The notes below the pieces were generated by a model. That model was not told the origin of the DNA, did not search any database, and saw only the letters and a program-made list of their open reading frames with translations. Source: Clostridiales bacterium (lineage in GTDB: Bacteria > Bacillota > Clostridia > Oscillospirales > Ruminococcaceae). Taken from it: a DNA stretch of 13,547 bases. A program made the translations under genes and the position numbers. Positions 6,861 through 12,833 of the stretch are shown here, piece by piece (within the stretch, counting starts at the first letter, position 1; the number at the start of each line of letters is the position of its first letter). The stretch is from NCBI GenBank assembly GCA_012799315.1, contig JAAZLM010000106.1, positions 1-13,547 of the forward strand, read 5' to 3'.

Positions 6861-8586
6861 TAAGCTCCTCCTCCGAAAGTTGCGATAATGCTATTTCACG
6901 ATATGTTTCGCATTCTTTCAATAGCTCCTCATGTGTGCCGATCCCCATTATCTTCCCCTCATCTAATACGATAATTTGGTGAGCATCTACAATAGTATTA
7001 ATTCTTTGCGCCACGATTATTATTGTCGCATCTTTAATTTTCTCCGATAGCGCTTTACGGAGCATTGAATCTGTTTTGAAGTCAAGTGCGGAGAAACTAT
7101 CGTCAAAGATATATATATCCGGCTTTTTTATAAGCGCTCTAGCTATTGATAGTCTTTGCTTTTGACCGCCGGATACATTCTGCCCGCCCTGAGCAATTTC
7201 GGTATTGATACCGTCTTTCATCTCCGTATAGACAAAATCCGCTTGCGCTATCTCTAGTGCCTCCTTTATATCTTCCTCAGACGCATTTTCATTACCTACT
7301 CTAAGATTACTTTCAATCGTTCCGCTAAATAACACTCCCCTTTGCGGTACGTAACCGATTTTTTCACGAAGTTCTTTTTGCGTATAGTCCTTAACATTGA
7401 CACCGTCTATTAGGACTTCGCCTTTTGTCACATCATAGAATCTCGGTATTAAGTTGATTAACGTGGATTTCCCGCAGCCTGTACTACCGATAATTGCAGT
7501 AGTTTCGCCCTTTTTAGCACGGAATGATATATTGGATAGCACCGACTCATCAGCATCGTTATATGAAAATGATACGTCTGAAAAGATTATGTCCCCATCG
7601 ACTGCAGAATTTGATTCAACAGGATCCTCCGGATCGACTATTGTGGGTGCTTCATCCAACACTTCGGATATTCTGCGTGCTGAAACGATCGCACGTGGTA
7701 TCATTATAAAGATGAAGGTAAATATCATGAAGCCGAACATTACAATCATTGCAAATTGCGTATATGCGGATATATCACCGATCTTAAGTTCACCTGTTTC
7801 GACCATTTTTGCACCTAGCCAAATTATGACAACTGTCATGAAGTTCATTATTAGCTGCATTGCCGGATTCATCACTGCCATTACACGATTAACGAAGATA
7901 TTCCTATCTGTTAGATTCCTATTTGCTTTTTCAAATCGTTGTAATTCGTGATCCTGAGTATTAAGTGCCCGTATAACTCTAATTCCCGTTAGCTGCTCCC
8001 TTGATACAAGGTTGAGCTTATCGAGTAATTTTTGTAAGTTTATGAATGTAGGCATTAATTTTATCATTATCACAAGAATAATTATAAATACCAGTGGAAT
8101 TGCGGCTACGAAAATCCATGATAGCTTTATATTTGTATTAATCGCTTTATATAATCCGCCAACTACCATAATCGGTGCGGAAATTATGAAGCGAAAAAAT
8201 ATCATTGTGAACATTTGAACATGTTGGATGTCATTTGTTGAGCGAGTTATTAGCGATGCGGTCGAAAATTTATCAAATTCACTGAGTGAAAATGACTCAA
8301 CCTTAGAAAATACATCCGTCCTCATATTCTTGGAGATTGATGCTGACATACGTGAAGAAATTAGGCTGATTAATATTACAGCCAGTACACCGATGATCGT
8401 TACTCCAAGCATTAAAGCACCATTTATCAATACATTGTTGATATTTTGCTCCATTACTCCATCATCAACTATTTTCGCCATATATGTTGGCAAGGTTAAG
8501 TCTGCTAATACCTGTACCCCGACAAGGAATATTAGAGCTAAAATGTGTAAAATATACGGCTTATAATACTTACTTAGTTTTCTCAT
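6847..8586 (-). CDS. ABC exporter half-transporter, degenerate-site subunit of a heterodimer
   Basis: A 579-residue membrane-ATPase half-transporter with a six-helix domain (about 10-300) and an ATPase domain (about 330-570). Walker A is GSTGCGKST (367-375), the Q-loop has Q415, and the signature is VSGGQ (471-475). Walker B ends IFDD, with Asp496 where the catalytic Glu should be, and the H-loop reads IIVAQR, with Gln527 in place of His. Both changes are known from the TM287-type subunit of heterodimeric exporters, whose own ATP site holds nucleotide but hydrolyses slowly. It pairs with the canonical subunit encoded downstream (14-base overlap). Its start overlaps the end of the MarR gene by 17 bases, preceded by AGGGGA, which indicates translational coupling. 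Substrate cannot be told from sequence. Confidence 0.93.
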   Translation of the reverse strand: MRKLSKYYKPYILHILALIFLVGVQVLADLTLPTYMAKIVDDGVMEQNINNVLINGALMLGVTIIGVLAVILISLISSRMSASISKNMRTDVFSKVESFSLSEFDKFSTASLITRSTNDIQHVQMFTMIFFRFIISAPIMVVGGLYKAINTNIKLSWIFVAAIPLVFIIILVIMIKLMPTFINLQKLLDKLNLVSREQLTGIRVIRALNTQDHELQRFEKANRNLTDRNIFVNRVMAVMNPAMQLIMNFMTVVIIWLGAKMVETGELKIGDISAYTQFAMIVMFGFMIFTFIFIMIPRAIVSARRISEVLDEAPTIVDPEDPVESNSAVDGDIIFSDVSFSYNDADESVLSNISFRAKKGETTAIIGSTGCGKSTLINLIPRFYDVTKGEVLIDGVNVKDYTQKELREKIGYVPQRGVLFSGTIESNLRVGNENASEEDIKEALEIAQADFVYTEMKDGINTEIAQGGQNVSGGQKQRLSIARALIKKPDIYIFDDSFSALDFKTDSMLRKALSEKIKDATIIIVAQRINTIVDAHQIIVLDEGKIMGIGTHEELLKECETYREIALSQLSEEELNERK

Positions 8587-9037
8587 TTATCATGTTCCCC
8601 TCATTCTCCGAAAAGAATTTATTTGCCTTTTTTATTATACGCACTAGATCCTTTGCGTCCTTTTCGCCAAGATATTCAATAAGTAAATAGAATTTCTCAC
8701 AATGTTTTTCTATTGCCTCTAGGTGAATTTGCTTATATTTCTCTGTTACCTCTAGCTTAAACATTCGCTTATCTTCACGGGATAAACGCCTAGTTATATA
8801 ACCCTTCTCCTCAAGGGAGTTAAGTAGAGGAGTCAACGACGAACGGGAAAATCCAATCTCATCGCTGATTTGTGAAGGAGAAATATCTGTGCCGAATTCA
8901 TCGTTATTACGCATGATTACCATCATGACAAGGAATTCAGCATGTTCTAGTAAATTCTCTTTATGATTAGGTCTAGTCAGATGCTTGAATTTGCGGAATT
9001 CATCCATCAATTCGTACGCAAAGGTGTCTTTATTCAT
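8570..9037 (-). CDS. MarR-family transcriptional regulator of the ABC exporter operon
   Basis: A 155-residue protein with the MarR winged-helix fold at about 35-100. The DNA-recognition part reads ISPSQISDEIGFSRSSLTPL and then LNSLEEKGYITRR, with the wing RRLSREDKR at about 83-91. Helical dimerisation segments flank it at both ends. MarR proteins are usually dimeric repressors released by small ligands, and often control a neighbouring exporter. Here the gene is first in an operon with two ABC subunits (17-base overlap with the first). A perfect palindrome sits at the predicted transcription start, so autorepression that is lifted by the exporter's substrate is likely. The start ATG at 9037 has a full AGGAGG six bases upstream. 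Ligand unknown; an activating role is possible but less usual. Confidence 0.92.
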   Translation of the reverse strand: MNKDTFAYELMDEFRKFKHLTRPNHKENLLEHAEFLVMMVIMRNNDEFGTDISPSQISDEIGFSRSSLTPLLNSLEEKGYITRRLSREDKRMFKLEVTEKYKQIHLEAIEKHCEKFYLLIEYLGEKDAKDLVRIIKKANKFFSENEGNMINEKTK

Positions 9038-9061
9038 TTTATCCTCCTCATTTTGTTAAAC

Positions 9062-9080
9062 TAGTTCACATTCTGAACTA
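9062..9080. promoter_or_regulatory. Palindromic operator, probable MarR binding site
   Basis: TAGTTCA (9062-9068) and TGAACTA (9074-9080) are perfect inverted half-sites separated by CATTC. The site lies just downstream of the operon's -10 element, over roughly the first 5 to 25 transcribed bases, where a bound MarR dimer would block the polymerase. Size and symmetry fit MarR-type operators. Binding by the protein encoded next door is inference. Confidence 0.65.
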
Positions 9081-9092
9081 TTTGCAGACTGT

Positions 9093-9121
9093 ATTATACA
9101 TCGTATTTATAATTAAGTCAA
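9093..9121 (-). promoter_or_regulatory. Sigma-A promoter of the marR-ABC operon
   Basis: On the minus strand TTGACT (9121-9116) and TATAAT (9098-9093) are 17 bases apart, an almost perfect vegetative promoter. Transcription would begin near 9086, about 50 bases before the MarR start codon. The strength of this promoter makes sense for a system held down by a repressor. Confidence 0.85.
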
Positions 9122-9134
9122 GTGCTATTTAGTA

Positions 9135-9168
9135 AAAGATAGCGATGGAATATTCCACCGCTATCTTT
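9135..9168 (-). terminator. Terminator of the surface-protein gene
   Basis: A 16-base stem: AAAGATAGCGATGGAA at 9135-9150 with TTCCACCGCTATCTTT at 9153-9168. In the minus-strand RNA the single non-Watson-Crick position is a G-U pair, while in the plus-strand RNA it would be an A-C mismatch. The stem is followed on the minus strand by TTTTACTAAAT. It lies 22 bases after the stop codon and just ahead of the marR promoter, so it insulates the two transcripts. Confidence 0.75.
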
Positions 9169-9189
9169 ACTGGTTTCTAAGAAAGGTTG

Positions 9190-9882
9190 TTACTTCTTTT
9201 TGAACAATGTCCCAGCTGCGAGAGTTGCCGCAATTAGAGTTACCATTCCAGCACTCGATGCTGGTATTCCTGTTGTTGGGTTAGTTGTTTCGTCGTCCGT
9301 TGTCGCGGCTCCACCGTTATTATCGGTATCGCTCAATCCCTTTACTTCGAACGTCATTGTCAACTTAGATGCATTCCTCCACTCATCGCCGCTTGGTAGT
9401 TCGATTAACTTCGCCGCCCATTCGTTATAAACGTTATATTCCTTATTTTCTTCAAGCGTTTCGTAAGTTAATTCAGCCTTACCCGTATCGCCAAAATCAG
9501 ACGGTATTGTGATATTTAGCTCTTTATCATCAAGCATTACTTTTTTAAGTGCAACAGTCACATTATCGCCTTCTTTTAGTCCTTCAAATGCAGCTTTGAT
9601 TACCCATACTTTATCAAAATCCGCTTCATTGAAGCCTTCTAATTTCAGATCAAGGACAACATCATGCATTCCATCTTCCTTAATCTTTGTGGTCTTAACC
9701 TCTGTATCTTCAAAGGTGTTATCCTCATTCCCAGGACCCCAATATTGGGATTCCCAGCCTTCACCCATACCGAAAATCGCATATGCAGTCAACTCTTTTT
9801 CCGCTGCACTTGCCGATAGAACTGTTGCCGATAGAGCAAAAGCCGATGCTAGCAACCCTGCAAGTATTTTTTTAATTTTCAT
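9190..9882 (-). CDS. Small secreted surface protein with NPTTG sortase sorting signal
   Basis: A 230-residue protein with a clear signal peptide (MKIKKILAGLLASAFALSAT then VLSASA, cleavage near residue 26). One globular region follows (about 28-185), rich in Thr, Asp, Glu and aromatic residues and probably all-beta. After it comes a short acidic Thr-rich spacer (DTDNNGGAATTDDETT), then NPTTG (201-205), a hydrophobic segment (about 211-227) and KKK at the very end. The last three parts form a Gram-positive cell-wall sorting signal in which NPTTG replaces LPXTG; NPxTG variants are known in Ruminococcus-type bacteria. The globular part starts AYAIFGMGEGWESQYWGPGN, which I do not recognise; a carbohydrate-binding or adhesin-like domain is a guess. 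No sortase gene lies in the window. The start has AGGAGG six bases upstream. It is monocistronic, with its own terminator. Confidence 0.8.
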   Translation of the reverse strand: MKIKKILAGLLASAFALSATVLSASAAEKELTAYAIFGMGEGWESQYWGPGNEDNTFEDTEVKTTKIKEDGMHDVVLDLKLEGFNEADFDKVWVIKAAFEGLKEGDNVTVALKKVMLDDKELNITIPSDFGDTGKAELTYETLEENKEYNVYNEWAAKLIELPSGDEWRNASKLTMTFEVKGLSDTDNNGGAATTDDETTNPTTGIPASSAGMVTLIAATLAAGTLFKKK

Positions 9883-9942
9883 TTCATCCTCCTAAATCAT
9901 GTGTCATCATCGCTTGTCATGCTATTATCCAACATTTTTTTA

Positions 9943-9956
9943 AGTGCTATCGCACT
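9943..9956 (-). other. Small hairpin at the predicted 5' end of the surface-protein mRNA
   Basis: AGTGC and GCACT pair around a TATC loop (GATA on the minus strand). If the -10 element at 9968-9963 is used, the hairpin starts at the first transcribed bases. That position is typical of 5' stems that slow mRNA decay. The stem is short, so this is tentative. Confidence 0.3.
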
Positions 9957-9962
9957 AATTTT

Positions 9963-9968
9963 AGTATA
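9963..9968 (-). promoter_or_regulatory. Candidate -10 element for the surface-protein gene
   Basis: TATACT on the minus strand (9968-9963) would start transcription near 9956, giving a leader of about 75 bases before the ATG at 9882. No convincing -35 is visible 16-18 bases upstream, so either an activator or a different promoter may be used. The remaining intergenic bases up to 10025 show only AT-rich sequence and one TAAAGTGT motif. Confidence 0.35.
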
Positions 9969-10025
9969 ACCAGTTTTTCAGTTTTAAAGTGTAGAAAGTT
10001 TCACCACAAAAATTAAAATTGACAT

Positions 10026-10055
10026 AAAAAAACGCATAGAAATCATCTATGCGTT
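10026..10055 (-). terminator. Rho-independent terminator of the PLC-like gene
   Basis: AACGCATAGA (10031-10040) and TCTATGCGTT (10046-10055) form a perfect 10-base stem with a 5-base loop. On the minus strand it is followed by a run of seven T (complement of 10026-10032, partly inside the stem). It begins eight bases after the stop codon of the PLC-like gene. Strong terminator in the minus direction. Confidence 0.9.
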
Positions 10056-10063
10056 CAACATTC

Positions 10064-10621
10064 CTATGCCGCTAGTAAATGTCTTTCTGTTTTTAACAGG
10101 AAAATAAGGGAATTTAAAAGATAGTGGCACATATTAACTATATAATAAATATCGTTCATTTCACTGTGATCACTATTAAGATATTGCAAATGCTTCTTTC
10201 TAATTTGCGAGATTAATTCGCTAACAGAATTCGCCCTTTGCAATGATGATGTTGGTAGGGCTGTTCTGCGTAGTTTTGCATTTAATCGCCATTCGTATTT
10301 GAGATGATGGCGCTTTTTTTCAAAGGCGTCATTATGAGCAAGACAGAAGAAATCACTAATATAGTGGCAGAATTCACCGAGTAGCACATTGTCGATTTTA
10401 TCCTGCTTTTGATGGCTAATTCTGTTTGCATATTCCTCAATTTCTGCTATTTTTTCAGAAAACATTTCTGAAGATGTATGAGGTTTATATAAAAGTTCAC
10501 CGCTTATATCCGGCTTTAAGTTACCAAAAATAAATCTATATCTACCAATTGGAATGCCAATTTCTTTTTTTAAATATCTTGAAAAATGCATACCTATACT
10601 AAAGTGTGAAAATATGTTCAA
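10064..10621 (-). CDS. Compact zinc-dependent phospholipase C-like protein
   Basis: A 185-residue mainly helical protein that keeps the zinc-ligand pattern of Bacillus cereus phosphatidylcholine phospholipase C. H86-x3-D90-x5-H96 matches the spacing of H118, D122 and H128, and H106-x3-E110 matches H142 and E146. D38 (in GNLKPD), H48, and H6 or H12 can fill the remaining positions. The key stretch is GEFCHYISDFFCLAHN (82-97). Family members cleave phosphodiester bonds in phospholipids, but many short homologues are uncharacterised. There is no signal peptide, so the protein is probably cytoplasmic, unlike secreted toxins of this fold, and it is shorter than the roughly 245-residue mature B. 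cereus enzyme. The start is TTG at 10621 with AAGGGGGA seven bases upstream. A later ATG (10591) would remove H6. Own promoter and terminator; no operon partner. Fold confident, reaction uncertain. Confidence 0.75.
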   Translation of the reverse strand: MNIFSHFSIGMHFSRYLKKEIGIPIGRYRFIFGNLKPDISGELLYKPHTSSEMFSEKIAEIEEYANRISHQKQDKIDNVLLGEFCHYISDFFCLAHNDAFEKKRHHLKYEWRLNAKLRRTALPTSSLQRANSVSELISQIRKKHLQYLNSDHSEMNDIYYIVNMCHYLLNSLIFLLKTERHLLAA

Positions 10622-10644
10622 TTCCCAGTCCCCCTTATGTCTAC

Positions 10645-10673
10645 ATTTTACACTTTAATAGTAGAAAAGTAAA
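10645..10673 (-). promoter_or_regulatory. Promoter of the PLC-like gene
   Basis: TTTACT (10673-10668) and TAAAAT (10650-10645) on the minus strand are 17 bases apart and match the sigma-A consensus at four and five of six positions. The start would be near 10638, only about 17 bases before the TTG codon, just leaving room for the ribosome binding site. Confidence 0.55.
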
Positions 10674-10718
10674 TAACAAAATATTGGAAGTTAATTAAAA
10701 TTATAAGAAATATTAATA

Positions 10719-11408
10719 TTATTTAGGGTTGCCAATGGCTTTTGTAGGGATATATGCGTTAATATGAAAATTACCGTCGACGATATATAAATCGTTGACT
10801 TCCATATTTGGCACTTTATCAAAATATTTTTTAATATAACCTGCAACCTCAGTTTCGGCAAGATCCTTATCAATCTCTGATGTTATATTTAACATGCCAA
10901 TGCTCACTTCATACGGCTTAACTGCTATTACTTTATCCTTAATTGAAAATGCCGATTCAGTATAAAAATTGACTTTAGATGGTAGCGGTATCGGGCTCAT
11001 TTTCCGCGCATCGGCTAAGATATTGTCATTTAAGTTGTCAAGATTTGCTTTTGCGCTTAGCCGAACAATATTGTCGACAACTTTGACCTGCATATCTTCT
11101 AAATAAAAATCGTCGGGCTTTATCTCGTTTATTAGAGCTGTGAATTCATTAGATGTGATTTCAACTTCCTTATGTTCATAGTCGGAGAATTCCCAAACAA
11201 GCGTATCGTCATTTGATCCATTCCTAATTATTTCTATGCCCAGGCTATTTTTTACTGCTTCAATCTCTGTTTTTTCATAACTCATGCCAAGATTCTTCGG
11301 CGGGAACCATAGGATACTACCGGCGAATATAAATAAAGGTATTAATATAACAAGCACAATAGCGATTATAACTAACCTGCTGTATAGCTTTCTCTTTTTC
11401 GCATTCAT
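10719..11408 (-). CDS. Unrecognised membrane-anchored extracytoplasmic protein
   Basis: A 229-residue protein with a basic N-terminus (MNAKKRKLYSR), one membrane helix (about 12-33) and a soluble domain of about 190 residues predicted to lie outside the membrane. The soluble part contains EITSNEFTALINEI (about 83-96), VKVVDNIVRLSAKANL (about 108-123) and KVNFYTESAFSIKDKVIAV (about 145-163). Alternating hydrophobic strands of this kind, after a segment with the sense 'set threshold residue, ALIN', recall YpmS/DUF2140-like or other lipid-binding-type extracytoplasmic proteins; that resemblance is loose and I do not assign a function. No good Shine-Dalgarno sequence precedes the ATG (GGTTG is the best), so expression may be low. 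It has a perfect sigma-A promoter. No GC-rich terminator follows, and transcription might continue into the PLC-like gene 97 bases downstream. Confidence 0.7.
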   Translation of the reverse strand: MNAKKRKLYSRLVIIAIVLVILIPLFIFAGSILWFPPKNLGMSYEKTEIEAVKNSLGIEIIRNGSNDDTLVWEFSDYEHKEVEITSNEFTALINEIKPDDFYLEDMQVKVVDNIVRLSAKANLDNLNDNILADARKMSPIPLPSKVNFYTESAFSIKDKVIAVKPYEVSIGMLNITSEIDKDLAETEVAGYIKKYFDKVPNMEVNDLYIVDGNFHINAYIPTKAIGNPK

Positions 11409-11430
11409 TTTAACACAACCAATCGTATAA

Positions 11431-11454
11431 TTAGGGGTCTTCGCCCAAGACTAA
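11431..11454 (-). other. Hairpin in the leader of the membrane-anchored protein gene
   Basis: On the minus strand TTA-GTCTT-GGGCG-AAGAC-CCC-TAA folds as a stem of five pairs plus three outer pairs with a CCC bulge. It lies immediately after the predicted transcription start near 11458. An alternative pairing of GGG with CCC excludes part of the main stem. It is too small for a known riboswitch class; a stabilising 5' stem is the simplest reading. Confidence 0.3.
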
Positions 11455-11464
11455 TACAGTATTA

Positions 11465-11493
11465 AGTATAGCAATATAGCTTAATTATGTCAA
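11465..11493 (-). promoter_or_regulatory. Sigma-A promoter of the membrane-anchored protein gene
   Basis: TTGACA (11493-11488) and TATACT (11470-11465) on the minus strand are 17 bases apart: a perfect -35 and a five-of-six -10. Transcription would start near 11458, leaving a leader of about 50 bases. Confidence 0.8.
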
Positions 11494-11538
11494 ACTACCG
11501 CATATTAAAATTATCCTAAAAAATATAGATGAAATTGT

Positions 11539-11567
11539 TTGCATCGTATATAACATTATGATACAAT
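11539..11567 (+). promoter_or_regulatory. Candidate promoter of the oxidoreductase gene
   Basis: TGA-TACAAT (11559-11567) is an extended -10 element. TTGCAT at 11539-11544 is a poor -35 at a spacing of 17. A transcript from here would have a leader of about 130 bases containing the purine-rich stretch and hairpin described separately. Confidence 0.45.
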
Positions 11568-11626
11568 GTACTAAAATCATAATAAAAACAGTAAACAATA
11601 TAGTCGAGTCAAGATATTAATTAAAA

Positions 11627-11676
11627 AAGGAGGCAAGGAGCAAGGAGTAGAACTAATAGTTCATTGGACTATTAGT
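11627..11676 (+). promoter_or_regulatory. Displaced tandem Shine-Dalgarno-like sequences followed by a hairpin
   Basis: AAGGAGG (11628-11634), then CAAGGAG twice (11634-11647), make three ribosome-binding-type sequences in a row. The perfect inverted repeat ACTAATAGT (11652-11660) and ACTATTAGT (11668-11676) with a 7-base loop follows. No open frame of useful size starts between them and the oxidoreductase ATG at 11706, which itself has no clear Shine-Dalgarno sequence. The function is unknown; see the finding on this leader. Confidence 0.5.
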
Positions 11677-11705
11677 ACATTCACATCTATTATGTTCCGG
11701 TAAAA

Positions 11706-12665
11706 ATGAAGTTTGGAATAATGGGACCTGGTCGAATCTCAAGAAAATTTGCCGATGCTGTCTTACGTACTGAGGGCGCTAAGCTTGTCGGTGTTGCGTC
11801 AAAAAGCACGGAGCGTGCAAAGAAATTCGCTGAAGAATTCGCAATTAAAAACTACTACAATAGCTATGAAGATCTTGCAAAGAGTGATGTCGATGTTATT
11901 TACATCGGCACTACAAACAATGCTCATTATGAGAATATGATTGTAAGCATCGAAAATGGAAAACACGTTCTATGCGAAAAGCCATTTACCTTATCATATG
12001 AGCAAACAAAAGATATATTCGAACGTGCTCGCCAACATGGTGTTTTCGTTATGGAGGCAATGTGGTCTATATTCTTACCCGCCACTCTTAAAGCGAAAGA
12101 GATCGCCCAATCGGGTAAAATCGGTCAAATTAAGCAGATTGATAGCTGCATTAACTACAATAATCAAGGGGGCGACAATGACAGAATGTTCAATAAGGAA
12201 CTCGGCGGCGGAGTCCTTTATGACTTAGGTGTTTATAACCTATGGTTGTCATGTTTCTTTGCTGAATCGTATCCCGAAGTTGTCAAAGGTGTTGCTGAGC
12301 TAGATTCAAATGGAGTAGATATTACCGATGTTTTGGCGGCTCGTTTTAAGGGTGGCATTACCGCTTCAATGCGTTGCGGTGGAACGTATTTCGGTAATGG
12401 GAAATTGACTATCTATGGTACAAAAGGATGCGTCATCATGAATCGACCATTCCAAGATAGCCATTTAATAAGGGTGGAAGTTGGCGATATAGTTGAGGAA
12501 TACCGCTTTGAACATCCGAATGGGTTCGTATACGAATTAAATGAAGTTATAAGATGCATTAAGGAAGGCAAGCAGCAGAGCGATATAGCATCATGGGAAA
12601 GATCGTTGAAAGTCGCAGAAATTACAACAAATTTATTAAACGAATGGGCAAGTGAAGGCAATTAG
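11706..12665 (+). CDS. Gfo/Idh/MocA-family NAD(P)-dependent oxidoreductase
   Basis: A 319-residue protein with an N-terminal Rossmann domain (about 1-120) and a C-terminal alpha/beta domain typical of the family. The nucleotide motif is GIMGPGRIS (4-12), the catalytic lysine is K92 in EKPFT (91-95), and MEAMWSIFLP (116-125) and DLGVYNL (173-179) mark the dihydrodiol dehydrogenase-like branch. Family members oxidise or reduce sugars, inositols and related hydroxy compounds; the true substrate is usually not told from sequence. The neighbouring cellobiose phosphorylase on the same strand suggests a sugar or sugar derivative. The ATG at 11706 is chosen because the Rossmann strand starts at once (MKFGIMG); upstream in-frame codons to 11676 hold no standard start. 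It lacks a good Shine-Dalgarno sequence. Length is normal for the branch and there is no sign of damage. Confidence 0.9.
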   Translation: MKFGIMGPGRISRKFADAVLRTEGAKLVGVASKSTERAKKFAEEFAIKNYYNSYEDLAKSDVDVIYIGTTNNAHYENMIVSIENGKHVLCEKPFTLSYEQTKDIFERARQHGVFVMEAMWSIFLPATLKAKEIAQSGKIGQIKQIDSCINYNNQGGDNDRMFNKELGGGVLYDLGVYNLWLSCFFAESYPEVVKGVAELDSNGVDITDVLAARFKGGITASMRCGGTYFGNGKLTIYGTKGCVIMNRPFQDSHLIRVEVGDIVEEYRFEHPNGFVYELNEVIRCIKEGKQQSDIASWERSLKVAEITTNLLNEWASEGN

Positions 12666-12718
12666 AGGTGAATATTAAGTTAATTTAATTTAATTGCCTA
12701 ATTATGATAGTACCCCCC

Positions 12719-12747
12719 TTGCAAAACATTATACTAAATGGTAGAAT
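12719..12747 (+). promoter_or_regulatory. Candidate promoter of the cellobiose phosphorylase gene
   Basis: TTGCAA (12719-12724) and TAGAAT (12742-12747) are 17 bases apart, matching the sigma-A consensus at four and five of six positions. A second -10-like TATAAT lies at 12782-12787 without a good -35 (nearest TTTACG at a spacing of 15). No terminator is visible after the oxidoreductase gene, so read-through from it is also possible. Confidence 0.5.
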
Positions 12748-12767
12748 ATATTTGTGTGATTTTACGA

Positions 12768-12781
12768 TGTAACGGTTTTCA
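12768..12781 (+). promoter_or_regulatory. Weak cre-like site (CcpA) in the phosphorylase leader
   Basis: TGTAACGGTTTTCA fits the CcpA cre consensus TGWAARCGYTWWCW at 12 of 14 positions, but the two mismatches fall at positions 6 and 7, so the central CG is shifted by one base. It overlaps the second candidate promoter. Carbon catabolite control of a cellobiose gene would be reasonable, yet the match is weak. Confidence 0.25.
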
Positions 12782-12833
12782 TATAATACTGGATGTATCG
12801 TTCACCTAAAATTATATTAAGAGGAGAGAAGAT

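Noticed and set aside
7454..7951. A 165-codon plus-strand frame opposite the first ABC subunit
   Set aside because: It is antisense to the conserved ATPase and membrane regions, with no Shine-Dalgarno sequence or plausible protein features.
9509..9895. A Ser-rich 128-codon plus-strand frame opposite the surface-protein gene
   Set aside because: The minus-strand gene has a signal peptide, sorting signal, ribosome binding site and terminator; this frame is its shadow.
10018..10024. TTGACA on the plus strand resembling a -35 element
   Set aside because: No -10 element follows at the right distance; the following bases are the terminator of the PLC-like gene on the other strand, and no plus-strand gene follows.
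11650..11663. GAACTAATAGTTC palindrome in the oxidoreductase leader, containing the half-site TAGTTCA of the MarR operator
   Set aside because: The half-sites are in the opposite order and spacing to the operator at 9062-9080, and one is imperfect. It lies within a larger stem, so a second MarR site is not supported.
11692..11703. Tiny open frames (ATG TTC CGG TAA at 11692; TTG GAC TAT TAG at 11665) after the tandem Shine-Dalgarno-like sequences
   Set aside because: Two or three codons only, and badly spaced from the purine-rich stretch; no leader peptide can be supported.
12680..12705. Repeated TTAATTTAATT and an AT-rich pairing after the oxidoreductase gene
   Set aside because: No GC-rich stem and no T-run; it reads as low-complexity AT sequence and not as a terminator.
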